Shown here in pieces: positions 8,205 to 19,940 of a DNA stretch of 64,000 nucleotides (position 1 is the first letter of the stretch; the number at the start of each line of letters is the position of its first letter). The notes below the pieces were generated by a model that saw nothing but the letters and a program-made list of their open reading frames with translations, was not told where the DNA came from and did no database searches. The translations under genes and the position numbers were made by a program. The DNA comes from Arenibacter certesii DSM 19833 (GTDB lineage Bacteria > Bacteroidota > Bacteroidia > Flavobacteriales > Flavobacteriaceae), in contig NZ_AUCB01000004.1 of assembly GCF_000429545.1 (NCBI RefSeq), forward strand, positions 1-64,000, written 5' to 3'.

Positions 8205-9824
8205 ATGAAACAATATCTTATTATTGGATTGGGATTATTGGCTTTGGCTTGCGAGGCTCCCAAGGAGCAAGCAGACTTAATAGTATTGAATGCCAATGTG
8301 TATACGGTAGACGATTCCTTTTCCAAAGCTTCGGCATTTGCCATAAAGGATGGGAAATTTATTGCGGTTGGTACTACGGAAGCTATTAAGGAGCAATATG
8401 CTTCAGATCAAATAATGGATGTAGATGGGAAAACCATTGTACCCGGATTAATAGATGCTCATTGTCATTTTTATGGGTTGGGACTAAATCAACAAGTGGT
8501 AGATTTAACAGGTGCTTCTAGTTTTCAAGAGATATTGGATAGGGTAACGATTTTTCAAGAACAAAACCCAAGAGATTTTATTGTAGGCAGAGGTTGGGAT
8601 CAGAACAATTGGAAAGTAAAAGAATTCCCTACCAAAGAAGAATTGGATAAGCTTTTTCCCGATACTCCAGTATCATTAAGAAGAATAGACGGACACGCCT
8701 TAATTGCAAATCAGAAAGCTTTGGATATGGCCGGGATTACCAAGACCACCAAAGTGGATGGGGGTGAAGTGATTTTGAAAAACGGCGAACTTACCGGCGT
8801 ACTTGTTGATGGCCCTATGGGACTGGTAGATGCCATTGTTCCTGGACCAGATAGGGAGACCAAAATTACTGCATTAAAGAAAGCTGAGGAAATATGTTTG
8901 GAATATGGCCTTACTACGGTCAACGATGCGGGACTAAGTAGATCTACCATAGAGCTTATAGATAGTTTACAGCAAGCTGGGGACCTATCTATAAGAGTAT
9001 ACGCTATGGTAAGTGCTTCCCAGGAAAATTTAGATTACTATTTGCCAAGGGGGATTATAAAGACCGATAAATTAAATGTGGGTTCTTTTAAAGTATTTGG
9101 AGATGGGGCATTGGGGTCTAGAGGAGCCGCTATGAGGGAGCCGTATTCAGATCAACCCGGGCATTATGGGGCAATGGTTACCTCCGTCAGCACAATTGAG
9201 GATATAGCGAAACAAATTTCCGAGTCAGACTATCAGATGAATACACACGCTATTGGCGATTCTGCCAATATTGCCGTATTTAGGGCTTATAAAAATGTGC
9301 TACAGGGAAAAACAGATCGTAGGTGGAAGATAGAACACGCCCAAATAATTTCTTCTGAGGATTTTGATTATTTTTCGGATGGGATAATTCCTTCGGTACA
9401 ACCTACACATGCCACTAGTGATATGTACTGGGCCGGAGATAGAATAGGGGAAGAGCGATTGAAAGGAGCTTATGCCTATAAGACGATGTTAGAAAAAGCT
9501 GGGACAATTGCCTTAGGGACCGATTTTCCCGTAGAGCAGGTGAATCCATTTTTAACATTCTATAGCGCCGTAGTAAGAAAGGATGTAAATAATTATCCAG
9601 AGAATGGGTTTCAGATGAAGGATGCACTTAGTAGGGAAGAAACTTTAAAGGGGATGACTATATGGGCGGCTTATTCTAATTTTGAGGAAGCGGAAAAGGG
9701 CAGTATTTCGGTGAATAAATTTGCTGACTTTGCTATTCTAAGTGATGATATAATGACCGTTCCCTTAGAAGAGATTCCTAATATTAAAGCTGAAGCAACC
9801 TATATAGACGGGAAGACAAAATAA
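8205..9824 (+). CDS. Amidohydrolase-3 lipoprotein (YtcJ-like)
   Basis: 539 residues. Exported lipoprotein: short signal peptide ending in the lipobox LALAC with C16 as the lipidated residue. The rest is a metal-dependent amidohydrolase of the YtcJ/Amidohydro_3 class, which hydrolyses C-N bonds of cyclic or N-acyl substrates. Motifs: DAHCHFYG with H86 and H88 as metal ligands; FGDGALGSRGAAM, typical of this subgroup; THAIGDSAN and KIEHAQ supplying further histidines; GTDFPVEQ with the catalytic aspartate. The N-terminal beta-sandwich (ADLIVLNANVYTVD) is present. The substrate is not predictable. Lipidation suggests it works in the periplasm or on a membrane surface. Monocistronic with a structured leader; convergent with the FUSC gene. 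Confidence 0.92.
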   Translation: MKQYLIIGLGLLALACEAPKEQADLIVLNANVYTVDDSFSKASAFAIKDGKFIAVGTTEAIKEQYASDQIMDVDGKTIVPGLIDAHCHFYGLGLNQQVVDLTGASSFQEILDRVTIFQEQNPRDFIVGRGWDQNNWKVKEFPTKEELDKLFPDTPVSLRRIDGHALIANQKALDMAGITKTTKVDGGEVILKNGELTGVLVDGPMGLVDAIVPGPDRETKITALKKAEEICLEYGLTTVNDAGLSRSTIELIDSLQQAGDLSIRVYAMVSASQENLDYYLPRGIIKTDKLNVGSFKVFGDGALGSRGAAMREPYSDQPGHYGAMVTSVSTIEDIAKQISESDYQMNTHAIGDSANIAVFRAYKNVLQGKTDRRWKIEHAQIISSEDFDYFSDGIIPSVQPTHATSDMYWAGDRIGEERLKGAYAYKTMLEKAGTIALGTDFPVEQVNPFLTFYSAVVRKDVNNYPENGFQMKDALSREETLKGMTIWAAYSNFEEAEKGSISVNKFADFAILSDDIMTVPLEEIPNIKAEATYIDGKTK

Positions 9825-9851
9825 GTTGCTATGCCTTTTTAAAAAGCGTAC

Positions 9852-12101
9852 TTATTCCGCACACCGCTTTCTATATTTTTTAGAAACAATCTCTAGTTTT
9901 TCAGATAAATCCTTAAGCCACACTAATTGATTGTATATCAAATGTGCCTCTTGAAGGTGAGATAGCATTTCCTTCTCAATGGCAATATTGCCATTTTGAA
10001 TTTCGGTTTCCCGTGCCATTACGAGGTTGTCATAGGAGAACTTTAAATTCTCTTTGGCGATGTCTATGTTTTCGGGTTTATTACTGGGAAGTACATCAAT
10101 TTGATCTATTTCCTGAGCGGCATTGTTTAGAGTGATCTCAATAAATGATACTACCTTTCTAAAATTATCCGACTCCTCCGTGGTTTTATTATTTTGAATA
10201 AAAGTTCCCAAAGAAGCTAAAGTAGAGAGAATAGTATTGTTCAAGGCCACCATTTCATAGATCAAATCTGAGGATTTTTGTTTGGACTTTGGGTCTTGGG
10301 ACATTCGCTGAAAGGCAGCGTTTAAATTACTTACCGATAAAAAGGCTTCTTTTCTGGGTATTTTATATCCTAACTCCGAATTTTGTTTGGTGCGATATAA
10401 GTGTCGAATCGCATCAAGATATTTTGCATTGGCACGTATGCTTTCAGTAAGGAACTTATCTAGGTTCATAGCTTCCCAGCTAGGCCAAAATAGGTAGTTG
10501 GCAATAACTGCCAATACGGCTCCCAAAACGGTATCCAATACTCTGTACTGAATAATTTCTAAGGCATTGGGAGTTAGTAAGGAGTAAACAAATATAACGT
10601 TGATGGTGATAAAAGTAGCGGCATATCGATAGCTTTGTTGTATTAGGGAGAAAGCCATTGTGAGTGATAATGCAGCCAGAACTCCATATACAATAGGATT
10701 TTGGGTTAAAAAGATAATGATTGTGGCAATGACAGCTCCCGCCAGAGTACCTATAATCCTATTGATAGACCGTTCTTTGGTGAGCCCATAGTAAGGTCTC
10801 ATAATTACAATAAGCGTCAGTAATATCCAATACGTATTTGTAATGCCAAAGGAGGTCCCAAAAATATAGGCAAGTATCATGGCGACGGTTAGTCGGAGGG
10901 AATGCCTAAAAATGGGTGATTTTATACTTAGGTTTTGAAGAATAATATTGAAACTATACTCCTGATCTGTAATAAACTGATGGGCATCCTTACTTTTTAA
11001 GGAGAGTTTGGAGTCGTTCCTAACATTTGCCAAAGCTCGCCTTACGGTTCGGATCTTTTGTAATTGTAAGGTTTGATAGTCGTGTAAATTCTTAAGCATT
11101 ACGGCGCCTTCCCTAGCTTGCGGTAACCCCACTAAGTTAACATAGTCCTGTATAGCTAGGTTTGCTTCAGTTAGGGCAGTGACCATTGGCTCTTTGGAAG
11201 GGATGTCTTGTTTTGTAATAATGCTATCCGATAATAATCTTAATTGCTCGCTAAAAACACTGTTTACTTTTATAAATTTTTTCAGTTGTATTTTGTGGCC
11301 CAGAAAAAGTCGGTCTACCTTATGGTAGTCTAAACTATTGGCTAAGGCAAGTTCAAAAATATCGACAAGCGATATAAAAATCAATAAATGCTTCTCGTCA
11401 AAATGGGATCTATTAGCTCTTTTTTCCTTAGTAAGAAGAAGTTCTCTTAGTATTTCGTGCTTTTCACTAATCTCTGATTGTAGCTTATACAAGGTACGTA
11501 GTAGTTCGTCTCTTTTTCCTGTTTGGGCTAATAATTCGCTCCTAACTGCCAGATAATCGCCTGTCAGGCTAAGAGTGTCGGATAGTAATTGGGTTTCATC
11601 CTTTTTTGGAATTATTCTATTGATCAATAGGGATAGGCCGAGATAGAATAGACCTCCTCCCCCAAGCAATAAAACATGCATCCAAAGAGGAACGGAAGAG
11701 ATTCCGTGTGCAAGGCTAAATACCATTGCCAGTAGTCCGGAAAATGCAACAAGGGATCCCCTAAATCCATAGACGGCCAGGAGGGAAATAGAAAAGGCAA
11801 ATAAGGTAATAACGGCAAGTAATACCCAAAAGTGCGGGCGGGCAAGGCTAACTATAAGAGTAACCAACATGGTAAGCACAATACTTATTAGGATACCACG
11901 GACCTTTCTTCTTAAACTGCCAGGAATATCGCTGGGTGCATTTAAAAATACTCCGATGGTTATGGGTACTGCATATTCCATGTACCCCATGCTGCCAAGA
12001 GTAAGCAAAGGGATCAGTACGGAAATAGTAAATTTGAAAGCACGGAATAATTGGGCGCTTCTAAAATACAGGGAAGATAATCGTATCCATTCCTTAATCA
12101 T
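9852..12101 (-). CDS. FUSC/YccS-like inner-membrane protein
   Basis: 749 residues with the family's double layout. Six hydrophobic helices occur in about residues 20-160, then a long soluble helical stretch (about 170-400), then a second block of five or six membrane helices (about 405-530, FRHSLRLTVAMILAYIFG...), and a soluble helical C terminus. The second block includes YWILLTLIVIMRPYYGLTKERSINRIIGTLAGA, close to the conserved FUSC segment. E. coli YccS/YhfK and plant/bacterial aromatic-acid exporters (AaeB) share this arrangement; transport of small organic acids is possible but unproved. It is monocistronic, leftward. ATG at 12101. Confidence 0.88.
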   Translation of the reverse strand: MIKEWIRLSSLYFRSAQLFRAFKFTISVLIPLLTLGSMGYMEYAVPITIGVFLNAPSDIPGSLRRKVRGILISIVLTMLVTLIVSLARPHFWVLLAVITLFAFSISLLAVYGFRGSLVAFSGLLAMVFSLAHGISSVPLWMHVLLLGGGGLFYLGLSLLINRIIPKKDETQLLSDTLSLTGDYLAVRSELLAQTGKRDELLRTLYKLQSEISEKHEILRELLLTKEKRANRSHFDEKHLLIFISLVDIFELALANSLDYHKVDRLFLGHKIQLKKFIKVNSVFSEQLRLLSDSIITKQDIPSKEPMVTALTEANLAIQDYVNLVGLPQAREGAVMLKNLHDYQTLQLQKIRTVRRALANVRNDSKLSLKSKDAHQFITDQEYSFNIILQNLSIKSPIFRHSLRLTVAMILAYIFGTSFGITNTYWILLTLIVIMRPYYGLTKERSINRIIGTLAGAVIATIIIFLTQNPIVYGVLAALSLTMAFSLIQQSYRYAATFITINVIFVYSLLTPNALEIIQYRVLDTVLGAVLAVIANYLFWPSWEAMNLDKFLTESIRANAKYLDAIRHLYRTKQNSELGYKIPRKEAFLSVSNLNAAFQRMSQDPKSKQKSSDLIYEMVALNNTILSTLASLGTFIQNNKTTEESDNFRKVVSFIEITLNNAAQEIDQIDVLPSNKPENIDIAKENLKFSYDNLVMARETEIQNGNIAIEKEMLSHLQEAHLIYNQLVWLKDLSEKLEIVSKKYRKRCAE

Positions 12102-12210
12102 AATACAAAAATACGTGCAATATTTTGGCTTTACTGTTTGTTTGGCAACTAAGAAAACCTAAATGTCTAGGGCTGGGGTGGTTTTAAAGTTACCAAAAAG
12201 GTATAAAAAA

Positions 12211-12244
12211 TATAAAGACCGAAGTAGGTGCTTCGGTCTTTATA
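12211..12244 (-). terminator. Terminator of the DUF2911 gene
   Basis: A perfect 14-bp stem, TATAAAGACCGAAG (12211-12224) with CTTCGGTCTTTATA (12231-12244), loop TAGGTG. On the minus strand it is followed by a T run, so it serves the gene ending at 12353. Confidence 0.85.
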
Positions 12245-12352
12245 CGGGTCAATGATCTCAGGGCAGGCCCATAAGCCCTCAAACGGAAACTACCGATATT
12301 AATTCGACAAAAGCGTCTGAGCAGTATATTCTCACTTAGTGAGTAAGGTCAT

Positions 12353-12892
12353 TTAGAATACTATGGGCAGGGTTACTCTTGTGTTTCCCCATCCTAAAAC
12401 TAAATTGGTCCCTTTATCCATGTCCTTATACGCTACAGAAAATGCATCTAAAGATTCCGATCCACTGCTCACTTTAGCAGGTACCCTTAGTACATCTGCA
12501 CTTTCTTGGTAAGAGTAGGCGCCCCACTGATTAAGGTTTTTGTTTAGAATTATAGTCCATTCATTTGCTCCAGGAATCGTAAATAGCGAATATGTGCCCG
12601 CGGCTACTGCCTTTCCTCCAATGCTAGCATCTTTGTAAAATGTTATTTCAGAAGCTTCGTTGGCCCCGGTCCGCCATACTTTTCCTGCAGGAGCCAATTC
12701 GGAGATAGATCTTCCTTTTAGTTGTGGTCTACTATAGATAACCCTGACCAATTTATCAGAGACTTTGTAATCGGAAGGGTAGGAGGCGATGTCTGCCGGA
12801 CTTTTATCTAATCCGCTAAATTTTTGTGCCTTTGCATCTGTAGTAAAACACATGGCAATGACCATAAGTGTAATTGTAAAAAGATTTTTCAT
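12353..12892 (-). CDS. DUF2911 secreted protein
   Basis: 179 residues from the ATG at 12892 (MKNLFTITL), chosen because a cleavable signal peptide ending in TDAKAQ starts there; the frame extends 8 codons further upstream. The mature part carries the DUF2911 pattern: SPAD, VIYSRPQLKGR, GKVWRTGANEASEITF, AGTYSLFTIPG, WTIILNKNLNQWGAY. That is a beta-rich domain of unknown function found almost only in Bacteroidota, often periplasmic. It stands alone, divergent from asnB with a 241-bp shared upstream region; CAAATTTA at 12914-12921 is a minus-7 element for the leftward direction. Assignment to the family is firm, function is not. Confidence 0.9.
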   Translation of the reverse strand: MKNLFTITLMVIAMCFTTDAKAQKFSGLDKSPADIASYPSDYKVSDKLVRVIYSRPQLKGRSISELAPAGKVWRTGANEASEITFYKDASIGGKAVAAGTYSLFTIPGANEWTIILNKNLNQWGAYSYQESADVLRVPAKVSSGSESLDAFSVAYKDMDKGTNLVLGWGNTRVTLPIVF

Positions 12893-13133
12893 TATTAAAG
12901 TTTTAGTGATTATCAAATTTAAGTAGTATTCCTTATTTATCGGTATTAAAGTTGCAATTTTTCTAGCAACTTACATTATCGTTGATTAGTTCCATAGAAA
13001 CACGCTTTTACGTTCTTAATTATAATAAATATATAAAGTTTTGTTTTAAATCATAATCAATAAAGCTATATATGTTTTATAATTCCAACCATATACTGAC
13101 ATTTGGTTTATAATTGATATAATAATAAAAGTT

Positions 13134-14804
13134 ATGTGCGGAATTGTTTGTGCTTTTGACGTGAAGGAAAGTACTGAGGCGCTAAGACCTCAGCTATTGG
13201 AAATGTCTAAGAAAATTAGACATAGAGGACCGGATTGGAGTGGCATATTTTCGAATGAGAAGGCTATAATGGCCCATGAGCGTTTGGCAATTGTAGACCC
13301 TGCTTCTGGAAAACAGCCTTTGTTGAGCGAAGATGGAAGGTTGATCTTGGCAGCAAATGGCGAAATATATAACCATAGGAAATTGCGAGGTAAATTAAAA
13401 AAATCCTATAATTTTAAGACAGAATCTGACTGTGAGGTAATCTTAGCCTTGTCCAGAGAAAAGGGGGTGGACTTCCTAGACGAGTTGAACGGGATCTTTG
13501 GTTTTGCTATTTATGATGCGGAGAAAGACGAGTATTTTATCGCTAGGGACCATATGGGGATCATTCCACTATATATAGGGTGGGATGTTAATGGAACTTT
13601 CTATGTGGCTTCAGAGCTAAAGGCATTGGAAGGTACTTGTAGTAAAATTGAGCTATTTCCTCCAGGACACTATTTACATAGTTCCGATGGGGAAATGAAA
13701 AAATGGTATTCCAGAGATTGGATGGAGTATGATGCGGTAAAGGATAATGAAACCAGTATAAAAGAAATAAAAGCGGCTTTGGAAGCTGCGGTACACAGGC
13801 AATTGATGTCAGACGTGCCTTATGGAGTACTATTGTCCGGTGGGTTGGACTCGTCCATAACTTCGGCCATTGCAAAGAAATATGCCCAAAAACGAATTGA
13901 ATCGGACGATACTACAGAAGCGTGGTGGCCCCAGTTGCATTCATTTTCTGTAGGCTTGGATGGATCTCCTGATCTTGCTGCAGCCAGAAAAGTTGCAGAT
14001 CATATTGGAACGGTACACCACGAAATTAAATTTACTATTCAGGAAGGCTTGGACGCCTTAAAAGACGTGGTCTATAATCTAGAAACCTATGATGTTACCA
14101 CCATTAGAGCGTCTACTCCCATGTATCTTATGGCTAGGGTAATAAAGAGTATGGGAATAAAAATGGTGCTTTCGGGAGAAGGTGCAGATGAGCTTTTTGG
14201 AGGATATCTTTATTTCCATAAGGCGCCAAGTTCAAAAGAATTTCATGAAGAAACGGTTCGTAAATTAGATAAGTTACATATGTATGATTGCCTTAGAGCA
14301 AATAAATCTTTAGCTGCTTGGGGAATAGAGGGCAGGGTGCCGTTCTTGGACAAGGAGTTTATGGATGTGGCCATGAGGATCAACCCAAAGGATAAAATGA
14401 TTAATGGGGAGCGCATGGAGAAATGGGTTTTGCGTAAGGCTTTTGAGGATATGTTGCCAGAAAGTGTCGCTTGGAGACAGAAAGAGCAATTCTCTGACGG
14501 AGTAGGGTACAACTGGATCGATACACTAAAGATTATGGTGGCAAATGAGGTAACGGACGAGCAACTGGCAAATGCCAAATATAGGTTCCCCTTGCAGACC
14601 CCAACCTCAAAAGAGGAGTTTTATTACCGTTCTATTTTTGAGGGACATTTTCCTTCGGATGCTGCTGCATTATGTGTTCCACAAGAGGCCTCTGTAGCCT
14701 GTAGCACCAAAATTGCGTTGGAATGGGACGAAGCCTTTAAAAACATGAACGACCCTTCTGGAAGGGCAGTGTCTAAAGTGCATGCGGATGCCTATGTTAA
14801 ATAA
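13134..14804 (+). CDS. asnB: Asparagine synthase B, glutamine-hydrolysing
   Basis: 556 residues, full length. It makes asparagine from aspartate, ATP and glutamine. The N-terminal glutaminase is of the Ntn type: the nucleophile is C2 after Met removal (MCGIV), followed by RHRGPDWSG, NGEIYNH and the acceptor-side residues. The synthetase half has the PP-loop LSGGLDSS (234-241), then FSVGLDGSPDL, the GEGADELFGGY motif, and LRKAFEDMLPESVAWRQKEQFSDGVGY. This is the bacterial AsnB type rather than the sporulation/antibiotic variants. Monocistronic: upstream region shared with the divergent DUF2911 gene, terminator at 14921. Confidence 0.97.
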   Translation: MCGIVCAFDVKESTEALRPQLLEMSKKIRHRGPDWSGIFSNEKAIMAHERLAIVDPASGKQPLLSEDGRLILAANGEIYNHRKLRGKLKKSYNFKTESDCEVILALSREKGVDFLDELNGIFGFAIYDAEKDEYFIARDHMGIIPLYIGWDVNGTFYVASELKALEGTCSKIELFPPGHYLHSSDGEMKKWYSRDWMEYDAVKDNETSIKEIKAALEAAVHRQLMSDVPYGVLLSGGLDSSITSAIAKKYAQKRIESDDTTEAWWPQLHSFSVGLDGSPDLAAARKVADHIGTVHHEIKFTIQEGLDALKDVVYNLETYDVTTIRASTPMYLMARVIKSMGIKMVLSGEGADELFGGYLYFHKAPSSKEFHEETVRKLDKLHMYDCLRANKSLAAWGIEGRVPFLDKEFMDVAMRINPKDKMINGERMEKWVLRKAFEDMLPESVAWRQKEQFSDGVGYNWIDTLKIMVANEVTDEQLANAKYRFPLQTPTSKEEFYYRSIFEGHFPSDAAALCVPQEASVACSTKIALEWDEAFKNMNDPSGRAVSKVHADAYVK

Positions 14805-14920
14805 TACGATTTATGGTCCGCTTAAAACCCAATAGCTTAATTGCTACTATAGTCTTTGGAGGGCATACTATTGCGATTATATTTAGGTGAAGTTAGTTTC
14901 GATATTAAATAAGTAAAGAG

Positions 14921-14966
14921 AAGCATCCATTTTCACCAAATTGTTTTGGTACATGGGGGCTTTTTT
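14921..14966 (+). terminator. Terminator of asnB
   Basis: AAGC.TCCAT (14921-14930) pairs with ATGGGGGCTT (14953-14962), and inside it ACCAAA (14935-14940) pairs with TTTGGT (14945-14950). A T run follows to 14966. It lies about 120 bp after the stop codon. Confidence 0.7.
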
Positions 14967-17293
<2,327 letters not shown>

Positions 17294-17318
17294 GAAAGTT
17301 TGATTTTAATGATATAAA

Positions 17319-17348
17319 AACCTGCACGATGAGTGCAGGTTTTTTTTG
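17319..17348 (+). terminator. Terminator of gyrB
   Basis: AACCTGCAC (17319-17327) pairs perfectly with GTGCAGGTT (17333-17341), loop GATGA, followed by a run of T. Confidence 0.92.
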
Positions 17349-17599
17349 TTATGGGAGTATGGTATTCCTCTTTATTTGAATTCGTTAAATGGGTGGCTTA
17401 CAGCGTTAAAATGATGAAAAAATAAGATGCTCGATAATTGTGTTTCTGGAATCCCTGTTTTTAATAAGCTGAGATAAATTAGTTTACTCGCTGTTATTGC
17501 CCTTACACCCTTTAAATGTAAGATTTTACAACATTAATTTGTTTGCGCAGGAGTAATTTCATTTAATTTGCCCAAAAATAGTAACCACAAATCTTAATT
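17349..17599. other. Intergenic stretch
   Basis: 250 bp of AT-rich sequence between the gyrB terminator and the DUF6588 gene. No ORF, hairpin or complete promoter was recognised. Confidence 0.3.
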
Positions 17600-18607
17600 A
17601 TGAAATATATTATTGCAACTGCATGCTTGTTCATTGGTTTTGCCGGATTTTCCCAGTCCAATGTAAATGAAATCTTTGCGGCAGGAATAGATGATGCTGA
17701 AAAGTTTACCGATAATTATTTGGCACCAGTCTCGGAAGGTGCTTTGTATAGTTTGGCTAATGGTTGGTACAATTCTGCCGACGCGAAACCTTTAGGTGGA
17801 TTTGAGATTGCTATAGTTGGGAATATGACTTCTTATAAGAATGATAAGAAGATCTTTCAATTGAATACTGCGGATTATGACAACCTAAGATTCCAAGATG
17901 GAAGTATGTCTAAGCGTGTATCTACCGCTTTGGGAGATTTAGAAGGAATTGGGGTATATGTAGAAGGAGAGTTTTTGGGCATTAGTACAAGAGAAGAGTT
18001 TGATCTTCCTACTGGTTTGGCTTCGGAAGGGATTAATTTTATTCCTAGCGGGTTTTTGCAAGTTGGTGTTGGACTGGTTAAGGGATTGGAAATAAAAGCT
18101 AGATTTTTACCTAAGATAGCTGCCGAAGACGTAAATATAGGCCTGTATGGAATAGGATTGCAACATGAGATTACACAGTGGTTTACATCAGAAAATGCAT
18201 TACCCGTAGCTGTTTCTGCCGTCATTGGATATACTCATTTAAATGGATCCTATAATTTTACGAATACCAATGTGGTAGATGGAAGTGATCAACATATAGA
18301 TGTGGGGATGGAGGTGTGGAATTTCCAGGCAGTAGCGGCTACCAAATTAAAGATTATTAACTTTTATGGTGGAATTGGGTATGTTTCCGGGAAATCTATT
18401 ACCGATGTATTGGGTACTTACCATGTTCGTTCTGGACCACTTCAGTCAGAAACTTACGTGGATCCCTTTAGTTTTATTAGAAAAGTAGACGGAATGGCTG
18501 CTACTTTGGGAGCTAAGTTAAAACTGGGCTTCTTTAGGCTGAACGCCGATTATACCTTTGCTGACTATAATAACCTAACTGTTGGAGTGAACTTCGGGTT
18601 TAGGTAA
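17600..18607 (+). CDS. DUF6588 outer-membrane beta-barrel protein
   Basis: 335 residues. A clear signal peptide (MKYIIATACLFIGFAGFSQS) is followed by a helical segment (FAAGIDDAEKFTDNYLAPVSEGALYSLANGWYNSA) that is the hallmark of the DUF6588 family, and then by alternating beta strands. The protein ends in the pattern NLTVGVNFGFR, with a terminal aromatic pair typical of outer-membrane barrels inserted by BAM. Glycines and aromatics at strand ends (GIGYVSGK, GAKLKLGFF) support a small barrel of about 10-14 strands. Function unknown. Monocistronic, with its own terminator. Confidence 0.82.
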   Translation: MKYIIATACLFIGFAGFSQSNVNEIFAAGIDDAEKFTDNYLAPVSEGALYSLANGWYNSADAKPLGGFEIAIVGNMTSYKNDKKIFQLNTADYDNLRFQDGSMSKRVSTALGDLEGIGVYVEGEFLGISTREEFDLPTGLASEGINFIPSGFLQVGVGLVKGLEIKARFLPKIAAEDVNIGLYGIGLQHEITQWFTSENALPVAVSAVIGYTHLNGSYNFTNTNVVDGSDQHIDVGMEVWNFQAVAATKLKIINFYGGIGYVSGKSITDVLGTYHVRSGPLQSETYVDPFSFIRKVDGMAATLGAKLKLGFFRLNADYTFADYNNLTVGVNFGFR

Positions 18608-18629
18608 ATTGCCTTTCAAAATAAGTTAA

Positions 18630-18668
18630 AAAACCGATCATGGAATAGCTGTGATCGGTTTTTTTTGT
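18630..18668 (+). terminator. Terminator of the DUF6588 gene
   Basis: AAAACCGATCA (18630-18640) pairs perfectly with TGATCGGTTTT (18652-18662), loop of 11 bases, followed by T. Confidence 0.9.
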
Positions 18669-18719
18669 GGAATAGTATTGCGATATTAGGATTGAGTAGG
18701 GAGACGAGGCTTACTTGCC

Positions 18720-18743
18720 AAGGTCGAGCACAGTCGAGACCTT
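18720..18743. repeat. REP-like palindrome (TCGAG..AGTCGA type)
   Basis: A 24-base near-palindrome: AAGGTCGA at the left, TCGAGACCTT at the right, centre GCACAG. It folds into an 8-bp stem with a two-base bulge. On the other strand it reads GGTCTCGACTGTGCTCGACC, which matches the dispersed palindrome with a TCGACTGCGCTCGA core that I recall from many Bacteroidota genomes. Only this copy is in the window. It lies 113 bp downstream of the DUF6588 stop. Confidence 0.6.
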
Positions 18744-18935
18744 AAATAACGAGTTGAAGATAATATAGGCAATCCCTATAAGATTTATGAAGATGTAAAA
18801 GAAATTCACCTCTCTCTTGTGCTAGGGAAGGCTAAGCTTAGAATAAACATTATACAATAGCACTCAATGGCTAAACCCATCGATTTTTCCCCAAGGAAAT
18901 AAATCGTTATTTTAAGAAGTATTAAATAAAAAGAA

Positions 18936-19301
18936 ATGAAAACGTCACCAGAACACTATGAACGTATAGCGAAAATGACTTTTGCTTCTGTGTATCCCCA
19001 TTATATCACAAAAGTGAAAAAAAAGGGCAGGACCATTGAAGAGTTGCATCAAGTAATTGAATGGCTTACGGGTTTTGATGACGATAAATTACAAGAGCTC
19101 ATCAATGAGAAAGTTACTTTTGAAGTCTTTTTCCAAAAAGCAACACTACATCCTAAAGCAGTTCTTATTAAGGGTGTCATATGTGGGTATCGGATAGAAG
19201 AAATTGAAAATTCTTTAACCAAACAAGTAAGATACTTGGATAAGCTAGTAGATGAATTGGGAAAAGGAAGAAAAATGGAAAAGATCCTGCGTGCTAAATA
19301 G
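18936..19301 (+). CDS. DUF2200 protein
   Basis: 121 residues, soluble, mostly helical. The text RIAKMTFASVYPHYITKVKKKGRT, then VIEWLTGFDDDKLQ, then KVTFEVFFQKATLHPKAVLIKGVICGYRIEEIENSL..VRYLDKLVDELGKGRKMEKILR is the DUF2200 signature; the protein covers the whole domain. Its structure is reported as a helical, YdhR/PhosphoMT-unrelated small fold as far as I know, and no biochemical role is established. No catalytic motif is seen. It stands alone; no terminator was found directly after it. Confidence 0.9.
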   Translation: MKTSPEHYERIAKMTFASVYPHYITKVKKKGRTIEELHQVIEWLTGFDDDKLQELINEKVTFEVFFQKATLHPKAVLIKGVICGYRIEEIENSLTKQVRYLDKLVDELGKGRKMEKILRAK

Positions 19302-19647
19302 AAGAAAAGGGAAAGTACGCTAGCTAATATCTATGTATAGCCTATTTCGGTCTTCACTGCCGATTTTGTAATCTGTTTTAGCCAAAGGTAACATGGAGAA
19401 ATAAGTTCTCACCTTGCCAGATGATTTCAATCGGAATTATATTAATTACCTCCAAATATAGGAATAGAAAGACCAAATTATAATTTATACGAACCTATAG
19501 TTATTATTAGTATATTTAAAAATGGATTTCTGGTGCCTTATATACTGTAATTAGCTGTATGCTAGGTTCAACTGAAACCTAAAAATAAGCCAACAGAAAG
19601 ACTGTTGGTGTTTAAGAGTATAGAAAAACTATTTAAAAGATTATATC
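19302..19647. other. Intergenic stretch
   Basis: 346 bp without a credible ORF, AT-rich in the middle. It must contain the promoter of the 33-residue gene that follows, but no complete TTG/TAnnTTTG pair was found. Confidence 0.3.
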
Positions 19648-19749
19648 ATGGCAAAGAGTCAAGACGCAAAGAAGAACGTAAAAAAAGAACCCGCTAAAAC
19701 TGCAAAAGAGAAAAAAGCGGAAAAGAGGGATAAGAAAGCTAAAAAATAA
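19648..19749 (+). CDS. 33-residue Lys-rich small protein
   Basis: A short frame, ATG at 19648, TAA at 19747: MAKSQDAKKNVKKEP... ending KRDKKAKK. Fifteen of 33 residues are lysine, with Glu, Ala and Asp between them, so it is highly charged and probably helical or disordered. No homologous domain is recognised. Similar tiny K/E/A-rich proteins with the start MAKSQ occur in Bacteroidota, some as N-terminal parts of cold-shock proteins; here no cold-shock domain follows. A terminator 160 bp downstream and a perfect reading frame with biased composition favour a real gene. A nucleic-acid-binding role would fit the charge but is speculation. Confidence 0.6.
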   Translation: MAKSQDAKKNVKKEPAKTAKEKKAEKRDKKAKK

Positions 19750-19908
19750 TAATTGGGGATCCATAGAAAACCATGGCATTAACGAATTAACCTAATGGGC
19801 CAATTGACGCTTATTAATAAGTAGGTTGTGGTGAAAGGTGGTATCCGTAGTGTGTGAGATACGCACTGTTATAATGAACTCCATTTAGACCCTTTTACAA
19901 GACAAAAG

Positions 19909-19940
19909 ACTCCCGGAAAACGACTTTTCGGGAGTTTTTG
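19909..19940 (+). terminator. Terminator after the Lys-rich gene
   Basis: ACTCCCGGAAAA (19909-19920) pairs with TTTTCGGGAGT (19925-19935) with one bulged G, loop CGAC, followed by T. Confidence 0.85.
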
